This document shows, in pieces, positions 46,287 to 54,945 of a stretch of DNA of 64,000 bases. Position numbers and translations under genes: made by a program. Position 1 is the first letter of the stretch. Each line of letters opens with the position of its first letter. The notes under the pieces were generated by a model that saw only the letters and a list, made by a program, of their open reading frames with translations, was not told where the DNA came from and ran no database searches. Source of the DNA: Verrucomicrobia bacterium Tous-C9LFEB (GTDB lineage Bacteria > Verrucomicrobiota > Verrucomicrobiia > Methylacidiphilales > UBA1321); assembly GCA_002304345.1 (NCBI GenBank), contig NEUU01000006.1, positions 62,001-126,000 on the forward strand. The letters are read 5' to 3'.

Positions 46287-46395
46287 CCGCGTTCAAAAAA
46301 AGCGCGCCAACCTCTCCGCCCTCTCCCGTCACGTGGCCTTGCAATTCCCGAGAAAGCCGATTAGTTTTTCCCCTCACCTTTTACTGATCCCTACT

Positions 46396-47637
46396 ATGCA
46401 AGAAAGCTACATCCAGAATCTCTTCGCCGAGCGCATCGGTGGCAACCGTTACGGCAAGGACACCGCGATTTACAAGTTCGAGAAGATCAAGCGCGCCAAG
46501 CGCGCCGCGCTTGAAGCCAACCCCGGACAGGAACTCTTCGACCTCGGCGTCGGCGAACCCGACGAGCCCCCCTTTCCGGAAGTGATCGATCTCCTCTACG
46601 CGGAAGCGAAGAAGCCCGAGAACCGCGGCTACTCCGACAACGGCGGTCCCGTCCTCAAGCAGGCCGCCGCCCGCTATCTGGAAAACCTCTGCGGCGTAAC
46701 GATCAATCCCGACACGCAGGTGTTGCACTCGATCGGCTCGAAGGCGGCCCTCTCGATCCTCCCTGCCGCGTTGATCAATCCCGGCGATGTGGTCTTGATG
46801 ACCGTTCCCGGCTATCCCGTCTTTGGCACGCACGCGAAGTACTACGGTGGCGTCGTCCACAACCTCAAGCTCACGGCGGAAAACAACTTCCTCCCCGACC
46901 TGAAGTCGATCCCGGCGGACGTCCTGGCCAAGGCCAAGGTGCTCGTGATCAACTACCCGAACAATCCGACCGGCGCGAGCGCCACGAAGGAATTCTTCGT
47001 GGAAGTCGTCGCCTTCGCGAAGAAGAACAATCTCGTCGTCATCCACGATTTCGCCTACGCCGCGCTCGTGTTCGAAGGCAAGCCGCTCAGCTTCCTCGCC
47101 ACTCCCGGCGCGATGGACGTGGGTATCGAATTGCACTCGGCCAGCAAGAATTTCAACATGACCGGCTGGCGTTGCGGTTTCGTCGCGGGCAATGAGTTGC
47201 TGGTGAAAGCTTACGGCGATGTGAAGGACAACACCGACTCCGGTCAATTCCTCGGCATCCAGAATGCCGTCGCGTATTGCTTCGATCACCCGGAAATCAC
47301 CGCCCAGATCGCGTCGAAGTATTCGCGCCGCATGGACCTCCTCGTCCCCGCGCTCAAGAAACTCGGCTTCAACGCGCGCAAGCCGAAGGGCTCCTTCTTC
47401 CTCTATGTCGGCATTCCCAAGTCCGCCATCCGGGAGGGCAAGAAAGTCGACTTCGCCAGCGCCGAAGCGTTCTCGCAATGGATGATCACCGAAAACCTCA
47501 TCTCGACCGTTCCGTGGGATGATGCCGGAACCTTCGTCCGCTTCAGCGTCACCTTCAGCGCCAAAGGGGAAGCCGAGGAAAAACGCGTGATCGGCGAAAT
47601 CGAAAAGCGTTTAGCCCGTTATCAATACGAGTTTTAG
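46396..47637 (+). CDS. dapL: LL-diaminopimelate aminotransferase-like enzyme
   Basis: A 413-residue class I/II aminotransferase using pyridoxal phosphate, with Lys251 in the site SASKNFNMTGWR, the GVGEPDEPPFPE substrate segment near 51, and NYPNNPTG at 186-193. The start YIQNLFAERIGG resembles LL-diaminopimelate aminotransferases, which make LL-diaminopimelate from tetrahydrodipicolinate in one step for lysine and peptidoglycan synthesis, the route used by many Verrucomicrobiota. Another aspartate-type aminotransferase is the alternative. The ATG at 46396 follows the repeated leader; a terminator follows the gene. Confidence 0.78.
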   Translation: MQESYIQNLFAERIGGNRYGKDTAIYKFEKIKRAKRAALEANPGQELFDLGVGEPDEPPFPEVIDLLYAEAKKPENRGYSDNGGPVLKQAAARYLENLCGVTINPDTQVLHSIGSKAALSILPAALINPGDVVLMTVPGYPVFGTHAKYYGGVVHNLKLTAENNFLPDLKSIPADVLAKAKVLVINYPNNPTGASATKEFFVEVVAFAKKNNLVVIHDFAYAALVFEGKPLSFLATPGAMDVGIELHSASKNFNMTGWRCGFVAGNELLVKAYGDVKDNTDSGQFLGIQNAVAYCFDHPEITAQIASKYSRRMDLLVPALKKLGFNARKPKGSFFLYVGIPKSAIREGKKVDFASAEAFSQWMITENLISTVPWDDAGTFVRFSVTFSAKGEAEEKRVIGEIEKRLARYQYEF

Positions 47638-47647
47638 CGGCCAATTC

Positions 47648-47677
47648 AAAAAAAGCCTTGCCGAAGGGGCTTTTTTT
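47648..47677 (+). terminator. intrinsic terminator after dapL
   Basis: A run of seven A and GCC pairs with GGC and seven T around the loop sequence, leaving a T run at the 3' side. It lies 10 bases past the dapL stop and could act in both directions. Confidence 0.8.
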
Positions 47678-47743
47678 GCGCTAAACCGTTTTATATTGAA
47701 AGTCTATCGGGAAAGTTTACTTTAAAAACTCAAGGAATGATCC

Positions 47744-48706
47744 ATGCCCATCTACAATAATATCATCGAAACGATCGGTCGCACCCCTCTCATCAAGCTG
47801 AACCGCCTCTCGGCTGGCCTCGAAGCCACCATTGCGGTCAAAGCGGAATTCTTCAACCCCCTCGGCAGCGTGAAAGATCGTATCGGCGCCGCCCTCATCG
47901 AGGCAGGCGAAAAAGCAGGCAAGATCAACAAGGATACCATCATCGTTGAACCCACCTCCGGCAATACCGGCATCGCGCTGGCCTTCGTCGCCGCCGCCAA
48001 GGGTTACAAACTCATTCTCACCATGCCCGAAAGCATGAGCCTGGAACGCCGCACGCTCCTCGCCCTGCTCGGCGCGAAACTCGTCCTCACCCCCGCCGCG
48101 GAAGGCATGAAGGGCGCGATCAACAAGGCCAACCAGATCGTGGCCGAGACCCCGAATTCCTTTATCCCCCAGCAATTCGAAAACGAAGCCAACCCGGAAA
48201 TCCATCGCAAGACCACTGCGGAAGAAATCTGGAAAGACACCGACGGCCTCGTTGACATCTTCATCTCCGCCACCGGCACCGGCGGCACCATCACCGGCGT
48301 CAGCGAAGTGATCAAACCCCGCCGCCCCGGCTTCAAGGCCATCGCAGTCGAACCGAAGGATTCCCCCGTCATCACCCAGACGCTCAAGGGCGAACCGGTC
48401 AAACCCGGCCCGCACAAGATCCAGGGCACCGGCCCCGGCTTCGTTCCGAAGAATCTTCACCTCCCCAGTGTGGATGAAGTGATTCTCGTCTCCAACGAAG
48501 ACGCCGTCGCCACCGCCCGCCGTCTGGCCAAGGAAGAAGGCATCCTCGCCGGCATCTCCTCGGGAGCCAACGTCTTTGCCGCCATCGAAGTGGCCAAGCG
48601 CCCCGAGAACAAAGGCAAGCTCATCGTCACCGTGCTCCCCAGCACCGGCGAGCGTTACCTCAGCACCGTCCTCGCGGAAGAAGCCCGCAAGGAAGTCGGC
48701 ACCTGA
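47744..48706 (+). CDS. cysK: cysteine synthase A
   Basis: A 320-residue pyridoxal phosphate enzyme that makes cysteine from O-acetylserine and sulfide. Features are [11 protein letters not shown] at 10-20, Lys44 in [26 protein letters not shown] at about 70-84, [14 protein letters not shown] for phosphate binding, and the C-terminal [14 protein letters not shown]. Length and order are normal for CysK. A good ribosome site, AAGGA, precedes the ATG. The gene stands alone between two terminators, so it is probably its own transcription unit. Confidence 0.93.
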   Translation: MPIYNNIIETIGRTPLIKLNRLSAGLEATIAVKAEFFNPLGSVKDRIGAALIEAGEKAGKINKDTIIVEPTSGNTGIALAFVAAAKGYKLILTMPESMSLERRTLLALLGAKLVLTPAAEGMKGAINKANQIVAETPNSFIPQQFENEANPEIHRKTTAEEIWKDTDGLVDIFISATGTGGTITGVSEVIKPRRPGFKAIAVEPKDSPVITQTLKGEPVKPGPHKIQGTGPGFVPKNLHLPSVDEVILVSNEDAVATARRLAKEEGILAGISSGANVFAAIEVAKRPENKGKLIVTVLPSTGERYLSTVLAEEARKEVGT

Positions 48707-48727
48707 TTCGCCACGAGCGAATTCAAC

Positions 48728-48762
48728 AAAAAGAGCGAGACCTCACGGTCTCGCTCTTTTTT
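48728..48762 (+). terminator. intrinsic terminator after cysK
   Basis: AAGAGCGAGACC-tcac-GGTCTCGCTCTT is a perfect stem flanked by A and T runs. It also lies 17 bases past the stop of the convergent receiver gene and can serve both. Confidence 0.88.
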
Positions 48763-48778
48763 ATGGGCAACTGAAAGT

Positions 48779-49210
48779 CTAGTGCCGGGCCGATCGCACC
48801 GCGCGCATCAGCGCCGCGAATAATTCTTCCGGCGGAATCGTCTTGCTGATGTAGCCATTCGCCCCATCCTGAATCGCCGTCTGCAACTTGCTCTCGTCGT
48901 AACCCGCCCCGGTCAAAATCACAATCGGCAGGTGCGCATGCTGCTGCCGGATCTGTTGCAGGATTCCAAAACCTTCATCCGGATCATGCCCCAAATTTAA
49001 ATCGAGCACGATCGCATCGCAGGGATTCTTCGCCAACCACTCCATCACTCCAGTCGAGTCGGGCATCGTCTCACACAGACAGCCCTGAATCTGGAGAAAA
49101 TCCCGCAGAAAATGGCGCACCCCGCGGTCGTCATCAATCACGAGGAAATGCTTCACCTCAGATTCTTTTTCACTCGGGGACATGTGAGCTGCATTAGTTG
49201 AGGTGCTCAT
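48779..49210 (-). CDS. single-domain response regulator
   Basis: A 143-residue receiver protein without an output domain. Acidic pocket residues Asp26-Asp28 (VIDDDRG), phospho-accepting Asp70 (IVLDLNLG), Thr100 and Lys123 (GYISKTIP) are all present. It should be phosphorylated by a histidine kinase and act through protein contact, as CheY- or Spo0F-like proteins do. No kinase gene is next to it. Its start region lies close to the tRNA-Gln gene, on the same strand. Confidence 0.88.
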   Translation of the reverse strand: MSTSTNAAHMSPSEKESEVKHFLVIDDDRGVRHFLRDFLQIQGCLCETMPDSTGVMEWLAKNPCDAIVLDLNLGHDPDEGFGILQQIRQQHAHLPIVILTGAGYDESKLQTAIQDGANGYISKTIPPEELFAALMRAVRSARH

Positions 49211-49329
49211 GGTTTTTATTCTAGCTTATTTAAATTGGAAACACAAATGGGAACACATGAGTGCTATCGACTCAAAAGTGGCCTTTCTAAAGAGGATTCT
49301 GAAGCGGTTTACCGAGACACCGGAAACCG

Positions 49330-49400
49330 TTACCCGACATGGATTCGAACCATGAATAACGCCTCCAAAGGGCGCTGTGTTACCATTACACCATCGGGTA
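49330..49400 (-). tRNA. tRNA-Gln (anticodon UUG)
   Basis: The reverse strand folds into a full cloverleaf: acceptor TACCCGA/TCGGGTA, D arm GTGT...ACAC, anticodon stem GCGCC/GGCGT with loop CTTTGGA (anticodon TTG at 49366-49368), and T arm CATGG-TTCGAAT-CCATG. The discriminator is A and CCA is not encoded. Confidence 0.92.
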
Positions 49401-49549
49401 ATAAGAGGGCCCTATTCTCAGGAGAAAGATCGGTTTGTCAAACCTCGAAAACAGGGAAATTGCATAATATCGCGTGTAAAGTGATGCCCTCAGCGTCTTT
49501 TGATTTGCTCCGGCTCGCGGCACCCACTACACTGCCCCACTCAGCTAAC

Positions 49550-49622
49550 GGTCCCATCGTCTAGTTGGTTAGGACACAGCCCTCTCAAGGCTGGCGCACG
49601 GGTTCGAATCCCGTTGGGACTA
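49550..49622 (+). tRNA. tRNA-Glu (anticodon CUC)
   Basis: Cloverleaf with acceptor GGTCCCA/TGGGACT (first pair G-U), anticodon stem CAGCC/GGCTG with loop CTCTCAA (anticodon CTC at 49584-49586), and T arm ACGGG-TTCGAAT-CCCGT. The discriminator is A and CCA is not encoded. Its last three bases are also the stop codon of the protein gene on the other strand. Confidence 0.92.
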
Positions 49623-50621
49623 GGCTTTGGCGTCGCGACGTCCGCGAATGCAAAGCACCATTCCCCCACCGACCACCACCAGCATCCACGTGTTCGGTTC
49701 CGGCACAACGTTATATCCGAGATCTTTCCACATCCCGAGTTCCGTCGCGGAATAGCTGAAGTTCGGTGGGTTCTCGGAATCCGAGGGAAACATGATCAGG
49801 CTCTCCGAGGTGTTCACCGTGAAATCCAGATGGCTCATGCTGCTGCCATCCTCATACGTATTCGGTGCGTAGATTTTAAAGGGCGTGCCATTGGCATCGA
49901 GACCATACTGCCCGGTCCAAAAGACATTCGCGCTCGTCGTCGCCGCTTTCCGCGCGTCATTATCCATGTCGATTAAGGATGTGGATGTGACGTCTTTCTT
50001 CTCAAGGTAGTAATCAAATATCGAGGGCGTTCCGCCTTGGTAGGTTCCGTCTCCATTATCGACCAACGAGAGAAATCCCAAGCCGTGGCCGATCTCGTGA
50101 ATCATCGTCGTGTACAAGCTCTCTGTCCCCGCCGCCTTCGATGTGGTAGAAAAATCCCAGGTGACCGTCGAGTTGAGATTCAACTCGATATGCGTTCCAG
50201 TCACCACGGTGCTTTTTGCCAGGTGATTGGCCAAGGTGGATGAGTAGTTGACTCCGGTTCGGATCTGCGTGCTGTTTGTCGCAAGCGCCATTAACTCCGC
50301 GCCGGTTTTCCAATCGCCGCTCGGTCCGGCATTCGCCACTTGGTTTCCAGTGAGCGCTTTCCATGAAACGGAGATGTTCCATGTCTCGTCCACATAACTT
50401 TCCTGAAACGTGCTACCATAATAATTCACCACGGAATTCCAGACGGAGGTGACATTCACGCGATTGGGATCATCCACGGGCGTCGTTCCCCAATCCCAAG
50501 TTGTCGTGATCGTAATGGCTGAACTCGGGAGCAACCCGCTGCTCAAGCAGAGGAGTCCAACGAGCATCGCTCGTGCGGTGTTATAAAAGAAAGACCGGCG
50601 AATCATCGGGTGCTGAAACAT
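49620..50621 (-). CDS. PEP-CTERM zincin-type metalloprotease
   Basis: A 333-residue secreted protein. Signal peptide to about residue 35, the zinc-binding motif HEIGHGLGF at 175-183 as in metzincins and matrixin-like proteases, and a PEP-CTERM tail near residue 308 (VVPEPNTWMLVVVGGGMVL) with an Arg cluster at the end. The part before HEIGH has strands such as HIELNLNSTVTWDF, as expected for this fold. It is probably a surface-attached peptidase sorted by exosortase. The stop codon overlaps the 3' end of tRNA-Glu on the opposite strand. Confidence 0.82.
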   Translation of the reverse strand: MFQHPMIRRSFFYNTARAMLVGLLCLSSGLLPSSAITITTTWDWGTTPVDDPNRVNVTSVWNSVVNYYGSTFQESYVDETWNISVSWKALTGNQVANAGPSGDWKTGAELMALATNSTQIRTGVNYSSTLANHLAKSTVVTGTHIELNLNSTVTWDFSTTSKAAGTESLYTTMIHEIGHGLGFLSLVDNGDGTYQGGTPSIFDYYLEKKDVTSTSLIDMDNDARKAATTSANVFWTGQYGLDANGTPFKIYAPNTYEDGSSMSHLDFTVNTSESLIMFPSDSENPPNFSYSATELGMWKDLGYNVVPEPNTWMLVVVGGGMVLCIRGRRDAKA

Positions 50622-50909
50622 ATAAAGAGGTTGTAGTTCTGACGCTTACGGGCAGAGACTCAAGCAGTAGTTCGCTTTCCATAACAGCTCATTTACCACC
50701 CTACTGGTAAGTAGAAGCAGCCGTAATCCTGGAAATCGCACCTATCATTCCTGCTCATACTGCTCTCTGTATTTTCAAAGCGAACAGAAACCTCCTTAAC
50801 CAGAGTTTCAATCGAAACACATTGCTTGGGACTCAAAGACAGCAATGTGATAGATTTTTTATGTTTGAGCTGTCCAATTCATGACCGATATTCTAAAGAA
50901 ATAAAACCC
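50622..50909. other. divergent intergenic region
   Basis: The gap between the protease gene and the L,D-transpeptidase gene has no recognisable gene. It should hold both promoters. A short dyad, TTACCA and TGGTAA, is at 50693-50710. Confidence 0.4.
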
Positions 50910-51629
50910 ATGAGTGGCACTCACTCCCATTTCCTCAAACTCACCATTCGTCCGGCAGCCCTCCTGCTTCTGGCCTTCACCACTTCTTTTGTCACGGCAC
51001 AGGCGGAAGATAATGAGGACAAGGACAAATCCAGCAAATCCTCCTTCACCGTGGAAATGCCCCGCAATCGTTCCGGCAGCAAGCACGGAGCCACGACTCA
51101 ATATCGCAAATCACTGAGCGTCGTCCGCACCCAAGATTGGCCGTTCCGTTGGGAACCCGATCCCGCCAAGCCGATCACCCGCGTGGAAATCAAACTCGGC
51201 GAGCAACGCATCTATTTCATGCAGGGCTCCGTCGTCGTGGGCGAAGGTCCGGTTTCGACGGGACGCGCCGGATTCGATACGGCCCCCGGTTCTTACAAAG
51301 TTTTGGTGAAAGAAAAACTTCACTACTCCAATCTCTACGGCGAGCTCATTGACAAGAATGGCCGCACGGTTAACACCAGCGCCGAAGCCGGAGATCCCAT
51401 CCCGAAGGGCCTGAGCTATCGCCCCTCCCCGATGCCTTATTTCCTGCGCATTAGTGACACCGGCATGGGCATGCATGAAGGCTGGCTGCCGGGCTATGCC
51501 GCGTCGCATGGTTGCATTCGACTCCCGCGCAAATTGGCGCCGCTGATTTTCCCTGCGATTCCCGTGGGTTGCCCGGTCATCATCATCCCCGATGAAGAGG
51601 CCGCGCGCAAAGTGGCCAATAATAATTAG
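50910..51629 (+). CDS. L,D-transpeptidase (YkuD domain)
   Basis: A 239-residue exported protein with a signal peptide to about residue 32, an acidic and Ser-rich linker, then a YkuD catalytic domain. Key motif: HEGWLPGYAASHGCIRLP, with the active Cys202 in SHGCIR. The family cross-links or anchors peptidoglycan peptides at the diaminopimelate residue in the periplasm. I chose the ATG at 50910; an in-frame start at 50826 would precede the signal peptide by 28 residues. Confidence 0.88.
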   Translation: MSGTHSHFLKLTIRPAALLLLAFTTSFVTAQAEDNEDKDKSSKSSFTVEMPRNRSGSKHGATTQYRKSLSVVRTQDWPFRWEPDPAKPITRVEIKLGEQRIYFMQGSVVVGEGPVSTGRAGFDTAPGSYKVLVKEKLHYSNLYGELIDKNGRTVNTSAEAGDPIPKGLSYRPSPMPYFLRISDTGMGMHEGWLPGYAASHGCIRLPRKLAPLIFPAIPVGCPVIIIPDEEAARKVANNN

Positions 51630-51650
51630 GAATGAGTCGGTCGCTGCGGC

Positions 51651-53432
51651 TCAACCCTGAACGCGGCCGAATTTCTTTTCCAGTTCGTCGAGGCTAAACT
51701 GGATCATCGTGGGCCGCCCATGCGGACACGTGTACGGCAAATCACACGCGAGCAGGTCCGCCACGAGTTTATCCCACTCATCCGGTCGCAAGGCATCGTT
51801 CGCCTTCACCGCGTGACGGCAGACGGTTTTCGTCACGACTTCCTCGCCAAGACGGCGCGACTTGCGAGTCTCGCCACCCGCTTCCTGCAATTCCACCACC
51901 AGCGTGCGCATAAACTCGGTCACATCGCGCGTTTTCACCATGGGCGGCAAGGCATCGACTAAAAAAGTGGACGTCCCAAAGAGACTGATCCCCACCCCAA
52001 TCTGGTTCAGCGTTTCGAGCTGCGCCATGAGAAAGTCCGCTTCGCGTGGCGGCAACTCCAGTGTCGCGGGCAAAAGCAACCGTTGCGAGAGCACCTCCTG
52101 TTTTGCCACGCGCCGCAACATCTGCTCGAACAACACCCGCTCGTGGGCGGCGTGTTGATCGATGAGTACGAGACCTTCCTTCCCCTCCGCGACGAGATAG
52201 AGATGCGCCACATCGCCAAGCACGCGTAACCCGAGCGCATTCTCCGGCGCGTGCGGCCGGGGCGGCGCGGGCGGCGCATAGGAGGTCGTCGGCAACTGCA
52301 GGTCCGGTTGCACCGCCAAATCCATCACCTCGCGACGCATTTCCGGCAGCGACGGTAGTGGGGTGGAAAAAGTGGGAGCTTGCGGCGCGGGATAATAAGT
52401 CGGCTTCCACGCTGTCGGGACAGTCGCGGCAATGGGCGCGGAACCGAATTGCTGAAGCGTCCGTTGCACGGCTGGTACGATGAACTGGCGGATGCGCATG
52501 TCATCGTGGAAACGCACCTCGCGCTTCGCGGGGTGAATGTTGACATCAACCCCGGCGGGATCGAGTTCGAGAAAGAGAACGCAGACGGGATAACGGCCCC
52601 GCATCAGGGCGTTGTGGTATCCCTCGAGCAAACCGAATTGGAGCGTGCGGCTGGTCACCGGACGTCCGTTCACGAACACATGCTCGTCCTGTCGATTGCC
52701 GCGACTCACCCCCGGCTGTCCAATAAAACCGTGCAACCGCAGACCGTCCTCCTCCGCTTCGAGGGGGATCATCTGCCGCATAAATTCCTCGCCGTAGATG
52801 GCCGCAATGCGATCGCGCAATTGTTGACCAGCCGACCAACGTTCCGGCGGACCGTCATCGTAGGAGGTCATGAATCCCACATCAGGTCGCGCCAGTCCGG
52901 CGAGAATCATCTGGTGTTTGATGTGCGCCGTCTCCGTCGGTTCCGTGCGCAGGAACTTGCGCCGCGCGGGCATATTGAAAAATAACGACCGCACTTCGAT
53001 CTGCGTGCCGGGAGCCATGCCCGCCTCGCGCACATCGACGAGCTTGCCACCGTTCACGGTCAATTCGGTGCCTGCGATCGCATCGGGTTCGCGGGTGCGC
53101 AGGCGAAATTTCGAGACCGAAGCGATACTCGGGATGGCCTCACCGCGAAAACCGTAGGACGCGATATGCGAGAGATCATCACTCGTTTTGAGTTTGCTCG
53201 TGGCGTGACGCTCGAGACAGAGCAACGCATCGTCCTTGCTCATGCCCCAACCGTTATCGGTGATCACGAGCAAATTGCGACCACCGCCGCGTACCTGAAT
53301 ATCGATTTGAGTGGACCCCGCATCGAGCGAGTTTTCCATCAACTCCTTGAGCACGGAAGCCGGGCGCTCAATCACCTCGCCTGCGGCGATTTGATTGGCC
53401 ACCTGCTCCGATAAAAGGGCAATGCGGTTCAC
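51651..53432 (-). CDS. mutL: DNA mismatch repair protein MutL
   Basis: A 593-residue protein. The N-terminal ATPase has the GHKL motifs: KELMENSLDAG (about 30), VITDNGWGM (about 56) and YGFRGEAIPSIASVS. The C-terminal domain carries DQHAAHERVLFE, the metal-binding endonuclease motif DQHA-x2-E-x4-E, and CPHGRPTMIQF near the end, so this MutL probably nicks DNA itself, as expected for bacteria without MutH. A Pro-rich linker lies at about 345-400. It comes after parB on the same strand, 45 bases downstream. Confidence 0.95.
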   Translation of the reverse strand: MNRIALLSEQVANQIAAGEVIERPASVLKELMENSLDAGSTQIDIQVRGGGRNLLVITDNGWGMSKDDALLCLERHATSKLKTSDDLSHIASYGFRGEAIPSIASVSKFRLRTREPDAIAGTELTVNGGKLVDVREAGMAPGTQIEVRSLFFNMPARRKFLRTEPTETAHIKHQMILAGLARPDVGFMTSYDDGPPERWSAGQQLRDRIAAIYGEEFMRQMIPLEAEEDGLRLHGFIGQPGVSRGNRQDEHVFVNGRPVTSRTLQFGLLEGYHNALMRGRYPVCVLFLELDPAGVDVNIHPAKREVRFHDDMRIRQFIVPAVQRTLQQFGSAPIAATVPTAWKPTYYPAPQAPTFSTPLPSLPEMRREVMDLAVQPDLQLPTTSYAPPAPPRPHAPENALGLRVLGDVAHLYLVAEGKEGLVLIDQHAAHERVLFEQMLRRVAKQEVLSQRLLLPATLELPPREADFLMAQLETLNQIGVGISLFGTSTFLVDALPPMVKTRDVTEFMRTLVVELQEAGGETRKSRRLGEEVVTKTVCRHAVKANDALRPDEWDKLVADLLACDLPYTCPHGRPTMIQFSLDELEKKFGRVQG

Positions 53433-53477
53433 GATGGTTCGATGTACGGACGGAGGTCTCTACCGTCGAAAAGACAC

Positions 53478-54359
53478 TTACTCCGCCAAACCGAGCAGAC
53501 GCAACAAGCGGTCCAGTTCGTCGGCGGAGAAAAACTCGAGCTCGATCTTGCCGGTCTGCGCCGTGCCGCTGAGCCGCACGCGCGTGCCGATGTGACGTTG
53601 CAGGCGTTTTTCCAAATCCGCCCATTGCGCATTGGACGGAGCGGAGGGGGACTTGCCGTGCTTCGAGCGTTTCGGTTTGTGAGACTGGAGCGATTCCACC
53701 AGCTTTTCCGTCTGGCGAACGGTGAGCTGATCCTTCAGAACGCGCTCCCCGACGAGGAGCATTTCCTCCTGCGAACTGAGACCGAGAATGACCTTGGCAT
53801 GACCGACGCTCAGGCGACCGGCGGACACGTAATGGCGCAACTGATCCGGGAGCGAGAGGAGTCGGATCGCATTGGCCACGCTCGCGCGATTCTTGCCGAC
53901 GCGTTTGGCCACTTCTTCCTGCGTGAGTTGAAACTGGTTGATGAGCAGCGCATACCCTTCCGACTCCTCGAGCGGATTCAGGTCGGCGCGCTGAAGGTTT
54001 TCGATAAGCGCCAACTCGAGCACTTCACGGTCGCTCGCGGAGCGGGTGATGACCGGTACCGTGGCGAGTCCCACCTGTTGCGAGGCACGCCAGCGGCGTT
54101 CGCCCGCGATGAGTTCGTAGTTGCTCCCGACCTGACGGACGATCAGCGGCTGGATGATGCCGCGCTCGCGAATCGATTCGACGAGTTCAGTGAGCTGTTC
54201 CTCGGAGAAATGTTTGCGCGGCTGGTAGGGGCTCGGAAGAATCTGGCTGAGCGGGATATGCTCGATGCGTTCGCCCTTTTCCACAATGGGTTGCGGCGTC
54301 GCCAACGATTCACTGTTGATCAACGCGCTTAAACCGCGACCTAAACCTGTCTTTGCCAT
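53478..54359 (-). CDS. parB: chromosome partitioning protein ParB
   Basis: A 293-residue DNA-binding protein of the ParB/Noc family. It begins GLGRGLSALI, has the CTPase-type segment LPSPYQPRKHF near 42-52 and GERRWRASQ near 85, and the helix-turn-helix LTQEEVAKRVGKNRASVANA near 130. The C-terminal dimer domain follows (GTRVRLSGTAQ...). It binds parS sites near the origin to organise chromosome segregation. No parA gene is next to it in the window, which is somewhat unusual; mutL follows. Confidence 0.93.
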   Translation of the reverse strand: MAKTGLGRGLSALINSESLATPQPIVEKGERIEHIPLSQILPSPYQPRKHFSEEQLTELVESIRERGIIQPLIVRQVGSNYELIAGERRWRASQQVGLATVPVITRSASDREVLELALIENLQRADLNPLEESEGYALLINQFQLTQEEVAKRVGKNRASVANAIRLLSLPDQLRHYVSAGRLSVGHAKVILGLSSQEEMLLVGERVLKDQLTVRQTEKLVESLQSHKPKRSKHGKSPSAPSNAQWADLEKRLQRHIGTRVRLSGTAQTGKIELEFFSADELDRLLRLLGLAE

Positions 54360-54444
54360 GGGGGAAAACTAGACAGCCGAGCCGAGGTGGTCAACTGCCG
54401 CGTAAGTGGTAGATTCGTGATAATGCCATGACTCCTGGAGCAAG

Positions 54445-54587
54445 CCAACCGATCCTTCGACAAGCTCAGGATGACGCATTGGGGTAGTAATCTCAAACGG
54501 TAACGAGAGGTTCCGGTGAAAGTTGAAGGCTATCCAATAGCTTACTTTCATTCCACGTCATCCTGAGCTTGTCGAAGGATCGGTTGG
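54445..54587. repeat. 32-bp perfect inverted repeat around 79 bases
   Basis: Bases 54445-54476 and 54556-54587 are exact reverse complements over 32 bases, built around CCTTCGACAAGCTCAGGATG. The 79 bases between hold no gene. Dyads of this sequence are seen as dispersed intergenic repeats in unrelated bacteria, so this is probably a REP-type element rather than a terminator. Confidence 0.78.
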
Positions 54588-54624
54588 GATGGTTTATGAC
54601 GTGACAATCAACTTGAAATCTAGT

Positions 54625-54918
54625 TCAGAACCCCGCGTGAATTTCCTCTTCCGCTTCACGCTTTTGCTTCATTTCCTCTAGGGGACGGAACCGTTCCGCA
54701 TTGAAACCGCGTTCGGGGAACGGCGGCGTGGTGGATTTGGGATTATTGAGGCCGATGAGATAAAGGCAAACTTCACCCGGCTCGCTTTTCCAGTTCACGC
54801 CGAGCACCACGTCGCGAATGACGTAGATCTGCCCTTTTTTGGGCAGGCTCTTGTAGAGAAGGATGACGGCCTTGGGAAAGTTGTCATCCACGCACACCAC
54901 TTTTTGTCCGACTTCCAT
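54625..54918 (-). CDS. small conserved-looking hypothetical protein
   Basis: A 97-residue protein with no signal peptide or membrane segment. It starts MEVGQKVVCVDDNFP, then has a strand-rich middle (LPKKGQIYVIRDVVLGVNW, EVCLYLIGLNNP) resembling a small SH3-like barrel and a charged C-terminus ending KREAEEEIHAGF. I do not recognise the family. It lies 27 bases after the phosphosugar mutase start-side boundary, on the same strand and directly downstream of that gene's stop, so they may be co-transcribed. Confidence 0.6.
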   Translation of the reverse strand: MEVGQKVVCVDDNFPKAVILLYKSLPKKGQIYVIRDVVLGVNWKSEPGEVCLYLIGLNNPKSTTPPFPERGFNAERFRPLEEMKQKREAEEEIHAGF

Positions 54919-54945
54919 AACGCGATTCCTTTCGTGTAGATCGGC

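Noticed and set aside
46381..47478. 365-residue open frame on the minus strand
   Set aside because: Mirror frame of the aminotransferase gene, with Glu/Asp/Arg/Val-heavy composition and no recognisable motif.
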